From contig JACQFG010000242.1 of the NCBI GenBank assembly GCA_016200155.1, forward strand, positions 1 through 5,813: a DNA stretch of 5,813 nucleotides. Reading direction: 5' to 3'. This stretch comes from Planctomycetota bacterium (GTDB lineage Bacteria; Planctomycetota; Planctomycetia; Gemmatales; Gemmataceae). Both the position numbers and the translations under genes were made by a program. Below the pieces are notes generated by a model. That model was not told where the DNA came from and made no database searches. It saw nothing but the letters and a program-made list of their open reading frames with translations. Positions 1 through 4,817 of this stretch are shown here, piece by piece; within the stretch, counting starts at the first letter, position 1; the number at the start of each line of letters is the position of its first letter.

Positions 1-396
1 AACATCGGCACACCCAACTTCAGCGCGGGCTACGTTCAGGTATCCTACTTCCTCACCGGTGAAAGCCGCACATACGACAAGCGCATGGGCCGGCTTGGCA
101 GCGAGTACATCGCCAAGGCTAACACCCCGTTCTGGCTCGTTCGCGACGACAATGGCGCCTTCAACTGGGGCCTGGGCGCCTGGGAAGTTGCGGCACGCTA
201 CTCGACCATCAATCTCAATAATGGTCCAATTCGCGGCGGTATCATGGACAACCTCGAAATGGGTGTCAACTGGCACCTCAATAACAACCTGCGCGTGCAG
301 TTCATGTACATCCACACGGACCGCTATTCCCTGGCGCCCAACCAGAACAGCGGCTGGCTGAACGGCTTCGGTATGAGGACGCAGTTCACCTTCTAG
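1..396 (+). CDS. Phosphate-selective porin O/P family outer-membrane protein, C-terminal part (5' end outside window)
   Basis: This is the last 131 residues of an outer-membrane beta-barrel, open from base 1 to TAG at 394-396; ATG codons inside it (such as 85) are internal. The fragment begins NIGTPNFSAGYVQVSYFLTGE, and the 'YVQ.SYFLTGE.R.Y' block followed by an aromatic-rich amphipathic alternation is characteristic of the OprO/OprP porin family (Porin_O_P). Later strands include GAWEVAARYSTINL and NLEMGVNWHLNNNLRVQFMYIHTDR, a typical final hairpin of this family. The chain ends in RTQFTF, with the C-terminal Phe expected of a BAM-inserted barrel. Family members are trimeric channels for phosphate or other anions; in planctomycetes many paralogs exist and substrate cannot be inferred from this piece. 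A perfect hairpin follows 24 bases after the stop, so this is probably the last gene of its transcript. The call to family is good; substrate is unknown. Confidence 0.85.
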   Translation, partial: NIGTPNFSAGYVQVSYFLTGESRTYDKRMGRLGSEYIAKANTPFWLVRDDNGAFNWGLGAWEVAARYSTINLNNGPIRGGIMDNLEMGVNWHLNNNLRVQFMYIHTDRYSLAPNQNSGWLNGFGMRTQFTF

Positions 397-420
397 CGAA
401 GGGCCGCCAACGCATGCTGA

Positions 421-447
421 GGAGACGGCCGGTCTTCGGCCGTCTCC
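421..447 (+). terminator. Perfect 11-bp hairpin after the porin gene, probable terminator
   Basis: GGAGACGGCCG (421-431) is the exact reverse complement of CGGCCGTCTCC (437-447), with a five-base loop GTCTT. It lies 24 bases past the porin stop. No T-run follows (CCGACGAAAC), so it is not a textbook intrinsic terminator; it could act as a 3'-end stabiliser or a terminator of the U-tract-less kind. Confidence 0.6.
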
Positions 448-509
448 CCGACGAAACAATCGCTCTTACGAATTCGAAATTACCTGAGATCACTGGAACC
501 CAACGAGAT

Positions 510-513
510 GGAG
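510..513 (+). promoter_or_regulatory. Ribosome binding site GGAG that selects ATG 523
   Basis: GGAG at 510-513 sits nine bases before ATG 523. The upstream in-frame ATG at 508 overlaps this GGAG and has no comparable site in front of it (CACTGGAACCCAACGAG). Starting at 523 also gives a canonical Lys-Lys signal peptide (MKKMLLGLF...), so 523 is preferred over 508. Confidence 0.6.
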
Positions 514-522
514 ATTATCATC

Positions 523-1053
523 ATGAAGAAAATGTTGCTGGGTCTGTTTTGCGTCGCCTTTGCCGGCGCCGCATACGCCCAGGAAGTGAATGTGGCGCAT
601 GAGCCGATGCAGCCGACGACGCTGCAACAGGTGTCGAGCCGATTGTTGGCGCGCGGCGCCAGCTGCAATTCCCCCTGCCCACCCGCTTGTCCGCAGCCGT
701 GTAAGGTCGCCTGCGCCCACGGCTGGCGCCCACCGTGCCCGAACTGCCTGACCGTTCCCGCTCAGAAGGTCGAAAAGCACATTTGTTACTCCTCGGTCTG
801 TGAAAAGATTTGCTTCCGCGCTCCGTCGTCGTTCCTGCACGGCGGCAGCTGCGAACAGAACTGCGAGCACCGCTCCTACACGCAGAAGTACCTGGTCAAG
901 AAGGTGACCACGACGGTCACCGACACGTACAAGTGCGTTCCCGCCAACCCCAACTGCGATAACTGCCGCAGCGGGATCCTGCACTCCCACCATCAGCCCG
1001 GCACGATCGTGGAGCCGATCCCGGTGAAGCCGATGCCGCCGGCAAGGAAGTAA
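523..1053 (+). CDS. Secreted Cys-rich protein of unknown function
   Basis: A 176-residue protein with a clear Sec signal peptide: MKK, a hydrophobic stretch to about residue 17, then AYA|QE cleavage after residue 19. The mature chain has 15 cysteines. Cys48, 52, 56, 60 and 64 form four consecutive CX3C units (C-NSP-C-PPA-C-PQP-C-KVA-C), then Cys72 and Cys75 (CPNC). Later pairs are Cys88/93/97, Cys110/114, and Cys138/145/148. Several His residues (66, 86, 106, 116, 154, 156, 157) lie among or after them. Residues 119-137 (YTQKYLVKKVTTTVTDTYK) look beta-like, and the tail is Pro-rich and basic (VKPMPPARK). I know of small Cys-rich exported proteins in planctomycetes, sometimes proposed as envelope proteins, but cannot assign this one. 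It might be disulfide-cross-linked in the envelope, or bind metal through Cys/His; the sequence does not decide. It is bracketed by hairpins on both sides, so it looks monocistronic. I saw no convincing promoter in 448-509. Confidence 0.85.
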   Translation: MKKMLLGLFCVAFAGAAYAQEVNVAHEPMQPTTLQQVSSRLLARGASCNSPCPPACPQPCKVACAHGWRPPCPNCLTVPAQKVEKHICYSSVCEKICFRAPSSFLHGGSCEQNCEHRSYTQKYLVKKVTTTVTDTYKCVPANPNCDNCRSGILHSHHQPGTIVEPIPVKPMPPARK

Positions 1054-1076
1054 GCGACGACGTCCCATTCTCATCC

Positions 1077-1107
1077 GCGAAAGGCCATCCTCAGGATGGC
1101 CTTTCGC
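1077..1107 (+). terminator. Perfect 14-bp hairpin after the Cys-rich gene, probable terminator
   Basis: GCGAAAGGCCATCC (1077-1090) pairs exactly with GGATGGCCTTTCGC (1094-1107) across a three-base loop TCA. It begins 24 bases after the stop of the Cys-rich gene. Only CATTCTGG follows, so there is no true U-tract. The longest possible ATG (1096) for the next gene lies inside the 3' arm, which argues against that start. Confidence 0.65.
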
Positions 1108-1130
1108 CATTCTGGAATGCCGGATAGAAT
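1102..1130 (+). promoter_or_regulatory. Weak candidate promoter for the permease gene
   Basis: TAGAAT (1125-1130) resembles a -10 box, with TTTCGC (1102-1107) as a poor -35 at a 17-base spacing. It would start transcription near 1137, about 25 bases before ATG 1162. The -35 match is weak and overlaps the hairpin arm, so this is only a candidate. Confidence 0.2.
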
Positions 1131-1161
1131 TCCTTCAATCGCCCGCAACGGGATCCGGCTC

Positions 1162-2262
1162 ATGAACGCTACCCTCCGTCTTGGGATCGCCCGCGTCGCA
1201 TGCCACTGGCGGCCGATCATCATGGCTGCCACGGCCGTCGGCCTGGTGTGCTTGTTCTGGTTCGCGTCGCGCTATCCGCAACTCTTCAGCAAGGCCGACC
1301 ACGTCGGCGAGACGTTGCCGAGCATGGCTTACAGCAGCCAGCTCATGGTCGCGGCGGCGGATGCTCCCTGGTGGTTCCGAATCCTGGCCGCCACCGTCAA
1401 CTGGCTCGACAGCATGAAGATCGGCATGACCTTCGGCGTCCTGTTCGGCGCCTTGCTGCACACGGTGCTCCGCTATTATCCGCTCAAGATCGGCAAGAAC
1501 CTCTATCTCAACTCGCTCAAGGGCGCCCTCGTCGGCGTGCCGATGGGCGTGTGCGCCAATTGTGCGGTCCCGACCGCCTGCGGCGTCACGCGCGGCAATG
1601 GCCGCGTCGAGGTGGCGCTCGGCTTTCTGTTCAGCTCGCCGAATTTCAATCCGGTCGTCGTGATGATGACCTTTATGGCTCTGCCGCTCGCCATGAGCCT
1701 GACCAAATACGCCATCTTGCTGCTGGTGATCCTGGTCGTGGTTCCCTCGTTGATCCGCTGGCTCGAGCGCGACAAGCCGCTCGAGGTGGTGACGAACACC
1801 GACGATCAGGCCGTTTGTGCGATCGACCTGCCGACTTCGGATAATTGTCAGGAGCCGTTCACGCGTGTGTTGGCCGAGCTGGGGCGGGAATTCGGCAAGC
1901 ACGTGTGGATGCTTCTCAAGCCGACGGTCACGCTGATGCTTCTGGCCAGCGTCGTGTCGGCGACTCTGCTGGTGCTGATTCCATGGGATGCGCTGCTCTC
2001 GGAAGTGACGCCCGGCCGGGTTGCGGTGGTCAGCCTGATTTCGGTATTCATGCCGGTGCCGATCGCGCTGGATGTGATGTTCGCCGCCCAGCTTCAAGCG
2101 CAAGGGGTGGCTCCCGGCTACGTGATGCTGTTCGCGATGACCCTGGGCACCTACAGCATCATCCCCAGCATCTATTTATGGCGCGAGGTCTCCCGGCCGC
2201 TCGCCGTGGCGCTCTTCCTATTTTTCCTCGTCACCGGCTGGATTTTGGGGCTCGCCTTCTGA
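1162..2262 (+). CDS. Permease of the COG0701 / ArsP-DUF318 type with a membrane CxxC-like motif
   Basis: A 366-residue polytopic inner-membrane protein. Hydrophobic segments lie near residues 18-36, 87-106, 121-143, 150-176, 183-201, 249-273, 286-309, 320-339 and 346-365. The third and fourth carry GVPMGVCANCAVPTACGV (Cys131, Cys134, Cys140) and the following LFSSPNFNPVV block, the signature arrangement of the predicted permease family COG0701 (ArsP_1/DUF318). Members include organo-arsenical and proposed metal-efflux permeases, but most are uncharacterised and substrate is unknown here. The second half (SVFMPVPIALD..., 294-304, and TLGTYSIIPS, 327-336) looks like a degenerate structural counterpart of the Cys-motif half. 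A soluble loop at about 202-246 contains Cys219 and Cys229. The frame is open from ATG 1096, but 1096 lies inside a hairpin and 1117 lacks a ribosome site; ATG 1162 directly precedes a normal N-terminus, although its own Shine-Dalgarno (GGGAT at 1150-1154) is weak. It lies 108 bases after the Cys-rich gene, beyond its hairpin. Confidence 0.78.
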   Translation: MNATLRLGIARVACHWRPIIMAATAVGLVCLFWFASRYPQLFSKADHVGETLPSMAYSSQLMVAAADAPWWFRILAATVNWLDSMKIGMTFGVLFGALLHTVLRYYPLKIGKNLYLNSLKGALVGVPMGVCANCAVPTACGVTRGNGRVEVALGFLFSSPNFNPVVVMMTFMALPLAMSLTKYAILLLVILVVVPSLIRWLERDKPLEVVTNTDDQAVCAIDLPTSDNCQEPFTRVLAELGREFGKHVWMLLKPTVTLMLLASVVSATLLVLIPWDALLSEVTPGRVAVVSLISVFMPVPIALDVMFAAQLQAQGVAPGYVMLFAMTLGTYSIIPSIYLWREVSRPLAVALFLFFLVTGWILGLAF

Positions 2263-2340
2263 AAGCTCGATCGGTCGCAAGCGAGGTTAACTTATCCGAT
2301 CGTGCCGACGCCTCGGCCATTGCCCGGAGTCTGCCCGTCG

Positions 2341-2352
2341 TTTTCGCGAAAA
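2341..2352. promoter_or_regulatory. 12-bp perfect palindrome TTTTCGCGAAAA, possible operator
   Basis: TTTTCGCGAAAA reads identically on both strands. It sits about 200 bases before the barrel gene start at 2554, in a locally AT-richer patch (2338-2405) between permease and barrel. A symmetric site like this could bind a dimeric regulator, but no regulator gene is in the window and a single short palindrome may be chance. Confidence 0.25.
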
Positions 2353-2426
2353 TTCATAGCCTTTCCATCACGTTGCGCCGCACGCCATTCCGAAATTAAC
2401 TCTAACTCTCCCGAAACACCCAGAGT

Positions 2427-2449
2427 ACGGCGGTCGCTTGGACCGCCGT
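2427..2449 (+). terminator. 9-bp perfect hairpin in the permease-barrel gap
   Basis: ACGGCGGTC (2427-2435) pairs exactly with GACCGCCGT (2441-2449) across a five-base loop GCTTG. It lies 164 bases past the permease stop and 104 bases before the barrel start. It could end the permease transcript or be part of the barrel leader. No T-run follows. Confidence 0.35.
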
Positions 2450-2517
2450 CGGCTTCCGATTGGCTCCCTCGCTTGACGGCAGAGTTGGACGAAACGCATC
2501 CGACGAACAGGCAGCCA

Positions 2518-2553
2518 GCACGGAGGCACACCCATGGCACGGAGGCATCCTCG
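2518..2553 (+). promoter_or_regulatory. Duplicated Shine-Dalgarno / ATG block before the barrel gene
   Basis: The 11-base string GCACGGAGGCA occurs twice, at 2518-2528 and 2537-2547. Each copy carries GGAGG (2522-2526 and 2541-2545), and each is followed by an ATG at normal spacing: ATG 2534 (seven bases) and ATG 2554 (eight bases). The second ATG opens the barrel signal peptide. The first, in another frame, opens a 28-codon ORF ending at TGA 2618-2620 that overlaps the barrel start. The second site clearly decides the barrel start; whether the first is used is unknown. Confidence 0.6.
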
Positions 2554-2620
2554 ATGCGCGCATTTTCTCGCTGGTTTCATCGCACCACCCTCTTCGGAAT
2601 CGCGGCCGGCAGCCTGCTGA
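2534..2620 (+). CDS. Possible 28-codon upstream ORF overlapping the barrel start
   Basis: ATG 2534, preceded by GGAGG seven bases upstream, reads MARRHPRCAHFLAGFIAPPS and on to TGA at 2618-2620, in a different frame from the barrel gene that begins at 2554. The peptide has an Arg/His-rich start and no recognisable domain. Because its ribosome site is as good as the barrel's own, it could be translated and compete with or couple to barrel translation. It may equally be an accident of the small duplication that copied the ribosome site. Confidence 0.25.
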   Translation: MARRHPRCAHFLAGFIAPPSSESRPAAC

Positions 2621-4218
2621 TTCCCGCCACCCTGGCCTCGGCACAAGAGCCGACTCCCGACGTTCCGAAATTGCCGCCGCCGCGTCTGGCCGCCCCGGTG
2701 ACGACGGAAGCTCCCAAGGTGATCGTCGCACCCCCGGCGATCCCGGACTGCCCCAAGTCCGCCTGGTACGTCAATCCCCCTTATCGCAGCACGCCGCGCG
2801 TCGGCTTCTTCCCGATCCCGCCGACCGGCTGCGGCTACTATTCGGTCGCCGACATGCTCACCGGCGAATCGGGCGACAAGGCGCCGAAGTCGGGCTACCC
2901 GCCCTTCGCGCTCAATAATACGCCGTTCTATGAGGCTGACTTCCGCTACGTCGATGATCCCAAATACGATCCCGATTTCCTGGAGCGGCTCCATCGCATC
3001 CACATCGGCGACAACTGGCTGCTCGGCACCGGCGGCGAGGCGCGCTGGCGCCACATGCACGAGTTCAGCAGCCGATTCACCGGCAAGACCAACGACTATG
3101 ACCTGACGCGCATTCGCCTCTACGGCGACGTCTGGTACAAGGACACCTTCCGCATCTATGCCGAGGTCATCTCCGCCAACACCGCCAGCCAGGACCTCGC
3201 GCCGCTGCGGATCGATGAGAACAAGGCTGACTTCCAGAACCTGTTCATCGACGTGAAAGTCGGCGAGATCGACGGTAAGCCTGTCTATGTCCGCGTCGGC
3301 CGCCAGGAACTGCTGATGGGCTCGCAACGGCTCATCTCGCCGCCTGACTGGGCCAACACCCGCCGCACCTTCCAGGGCGTCCGCGGCTTCTGGTCCAACG
3401 ACAAGGTCGATATCGATCTCTTCTGGGTCAAGCCGGTCATCCCCAACAACTCCGGCTGGTCGCCGGCCGATCACAATCAGAACTTCTACGGCGCCTGGCT
3501 CACCTATCATCCGCAAAAAAAGGAAGCCATCGACCTCTATTACCTCTACCTCGACAACTACAACAAGACGACGACCCTCGGCCTGACCCTCGCCCCGACC
3601 GGCGTCCACACCCTCGGCACGCGCTACAGCGGCAGCAACGAATCCAACGGCTTCCTCTGGGACGTCGAAGGCATGCTTCAGCTCGGCCAGCGCGACGGCC
3701 AATCGATCACCGCCGGGTCCGCCAGCGCCGGTCTCGGCTACAACGCCAAGAACCTGCCCATGAATCCCACCGCCTGGATCTACTACGACTGGGCCTCCGG
3801 CGACGGCAGCCCCAATGCCGGCGACTATAACACCTTCAACCAGCTCTTCCCGCTCGGACATCACTACTTCGGCTGGCTCGATCTCGTCGGCCGGCAGAAC
3901 ATCCGCGACTGGAACGCTCACCTGTATCTGTACCCGGCGAAGTGGCTGACGCTGAACGCGCAGTATCACGTCTTCAGCCTCGACAGCGCCCGGGATGCTC
4001 TGTACAACGCCGGCGGGGCGCCGATCCGCGCCAGCCTGGGCGGGGCAGCGGGCGGCCGCGTCGGGCAGGAGTTCGACCTCATCGCCAATTTCCACCTCAG
4101 CAAACGTTCGGACTTCATGGTCGGCTGGTCGAAACTACAGACCGGCGACTTCATCAGCAACACCGGCAACGGCCGCTCGCCGGAGCTGTTCTACATGATG
4201 TACAACGTCCGCTGGTAA
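2554..4218 (+). CDS. Alginate-export (AlgE-like) family outer-membrane beta-barrel
   Basis: A 554-residue exported protein. Residues 1-30 are a signal peptide (MRAFSRWFHRTTLFGIAAGS..., cleavage ASA|QE). A Pro-rich segment (33-64) and a short pre-barrel region with Cys66 and Cys93 follow. From about residue 115 the chain shows alternating amphipathic strands: GTGGEARWRHMHEF, DYDLTRIRLYGDVWY, FRIYAEVISANTA, VYVRVGRQELLMGSQRLISPPDW (GRQE at 249-252), RRTFQGVRGFW, FNQLFPLGHHYFGWLDLVGRQNI (QLFPLGHHYFG at 430-440), and a last strand ending NVRW with a terminal aromatic. The GRQ.L..G..RL..P..W..TRR.F.GVR and FPLGHHYFG blocks are typical of the Alginate_exp family. AlgE secretes alginate in Pseudomonas, but no alginate biosynthesis gene is present here, and planctomycete members are usually annotated by homology only; the cargo may be another polymer or small solute. 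The frame stays open upstream to 2302, but that stretch has no coding character and contains a hairpin; GGAGG 2541-2545 and the signal peptide fix 2554. Confidence 0.85.
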   Translation: MRAFSRWFHRTTLFGIAAGSLLIPATLASAQEPTPDVPKLPPPRLAAPVTTEAPKVIVAPPAIPDCPKSAWYVNPPYRSTPRVGFFPIPPTGCGYYSVADMLTGESGDKAPKSGYPPFALNNTPFYEADFRYVDDPKYDPDFLERLHRIHIGDNWLLGTGGEARWRHMHEFSSRFTGKTNDYDLTRIRLYGDVWYKDTFRIYAEVISANTASQDLAPLRIDENKADFQNLFIDVKVGEIDGKPVYVRVGRQELLMGSQRLISPPDWANTRRTFQGVRGFWSNDKVDIDLFWVKPVIPNNSGWSPADHNQNFYGAWLTYHPQKKEAIDLYYLYLDNYNKTTTLGLTLAPTGVHTLGTRYSGSNESNGFLWDVEGMLQLGQRDGQSITAGSASAGLGYNAKNLPMNPTAWIYYDWASGDGSPNAGDYNTFNQLFPLGHHYFGWLDLVGRQNIRDWNAHLYLYPAKWLTLNAQYHVFSLDSARDALYNAGGAPIRASLGGAAGGRVGQEFDLIANFHLSKRSDFMVGWSKLQTGDFISNTGNGRSPELFYMMYNVRW

Positions 4219-4225
4219 TTTCGGC

Positions 4226-4269
4226 CTTCGTTTAGCGCCCGCGCGGCGCCACGCGGGCGCTAAACGAAG
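4226..4269 (+). terminator. 18-bp perfect hairpin after the barrel gene
   Basis: CTTCGTTTAGCGCCCGCG (4226-4243) pairs exactly with 4252-4269 (CGCGGGCGCTAAACGAAG) across an eight-base loop CGGCGCCA, which itself holds the palindrome GGCGCC. It starts seven bases after the barrel stop, so it very likely marks the 3' end of that transcript. It is followed by AAAAAGCG instead of a T-run, so it is not a classical intrinsic terminator on the plus strand; on the minus strand no T-run follows either. Confidence 0.7.
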
Positions 4270-4290
4270 AAAAAGCGTGCGATTTCCCGA

Positions 4291-4296
4291 TACAAT
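4291..4296 (+). promoter_or_regulatory. Candidate -10 box TACAAT before the small membrane protein
   Basis: TACAAT differs from the TATAAT consensus at one position and lies 31 bases before the GTG start at 4327, just past the barrel gene hairpin. No recognisable -35 box is at the expected spacing (AGAAAA at 4268-4273). If real it would drive this gene and possibly the RND gene behind it. Confidence 0.28.
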
Positions 4297-4326
4297 GGGC
4301 GCATCGCTTGTCGCGGAGATCACGCC

Positions 4327-4743
4327 GTGTCCGGGCCCGACTATTATGACGATGATTTCGACCGCCCGCAGACTCGTGCCGGCTCAGGTGCGACCTCGGC
4401 CGGCGCCATCGGGTTCATCTTCGCCGTCGTGTCGATCGGCCTGATCGCGGTCGTCGCCCTGCTGTGGTACTTCCTCAACGAAGAACAGGCCCAGAACGCC
4501 CGCAACGTCGATCAGAAACGCTGGATGCTCTACTGGTTCGTGCTGCTCGACATCCTCAGCTTCCTCGCCGCACTGACCGCCGCGCTATTGGGCGGCCGCG
4601 GCCTGAGCCCGAGCAACCCGCTCTACCGCGGTTGGAGCATGGCGGCCTTGATCCTCGGTCTCCTGGAGATCGTCGTCACACTGATCTTCGGCCTGTTCAT
4701 CACCTGCTGCGTGGCGGCGTTTGAAATCTTCGGCGGACGATGA
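4327..4743 (+). CDS. Small three-helix membrane protein of unknown function
   Basis: A 138-residue protein beginning at GTG, with GGAG (4315-4318) eight bases upstream. The N-terminus is acidic and Tyr-rich (MSGPDYYDDDFDRPQ), followed by three predicted membrane helices near residues 26-49, 67-89 and 103-130. The linkers are NEEQAQNARNVDQKR and GGRGLSPSNPLYRG, and the third helix ends in TCCVAAFEIFGGR with adjacent Cys127-Cys128. I do not recognise the family. A charged N-tail before a helical bundle resembles many hypothetical planctomycete inner-membrane proteins. The RND permease gene starts 74 bases downstream with only a hairpin between, so the two may be co-transcribed and this could be an accessory to the pump; that is inference only. 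No ATG alternative gives a longer or better N-terminus. Confidence 0.75.
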   Translation: MSGPDYYDDDFDRPQTRAGSGATSAGAIGFIFAVVSIGLIAVVALLWYFLNEEQAQNARNVDQKRWMLYWFVLLDILSFLAALTAALLGGRGLSPSNPLYRGWSMAALILGLLEIVVTLIFGLFITCCVAAFEIFGGR

Positions 4744-4744
4744 T

Positions 4745-4812
4745 ATTGTCAGAGCCTGATGCGTAAGCGAAGGACATTTTCTTCGCTCACGCTTCAGGCT
4801 CTGATGGACAAT
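4745..4812 (+). repeat. Long imperfect intergenic hairpin before the RND gene
   Basis: Arms 4750-4772 and 4781-4803 pair over 23 positions with only two mismatches (T4760 opposite T, A4765 opposite C), around the loop GACATTTT (4773-4780). Outer ATTGT (4745-4749) and ACAAT (4808-4812) extend the stem across a four-base bulge. The structure nearly fills the 74-base gap between the small membrane gene and the RND start at 4818. It may be a terminator, an mRNA processing or stability element, a leader structure controlling RND expression, or a copy of a dispersed hairpin repeat. Confidence 0.6.
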
Positions 4813-4817
4813 CCCCC

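Noticed and set aside
1135..2103. 322-codon open frame on the minus strand opposite the permease
   Set aside because: It is a GC-bias shadow rich in Arg, His, Gln and Asp, with no fold signature and no ribosome site, opposite a conserved membrane protein.
2268..2302. Inverted repeat CGATCGG / CCGATCG just after the permease stop as a terminator
   Set aside because: Only seven pairs across a 21-base loop with a weak inner stem; too weak to call and likely chance in GC-rich DNA.
2473..2501. TTGACG as a -35 box for the barrel gene
   Set aside because: The -35 match is good, but the -10 region at the proper spacing (GCATCC) has no resemblance to a -10 box.
2302..2553. In-frame N-terminal extension of the barrel gene from ATG 2302 (84 extra codons)
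   Set aside because: The extension has no signal peptide or domain, contains a hairpin and the doubled ribosome site, and would bury the obvious signal peptide that starts at 2554.
2368..4095. 575-codon open frame on the minus strand opposite the barrel gene
   Set aside because: It is an antisense shadow caused by the strong third-position GC bias; its translation is Val/Ala/Asp/Glu-rich low-complexity without motifs, while the plus strand encodes a clear signal peptide and barrel.
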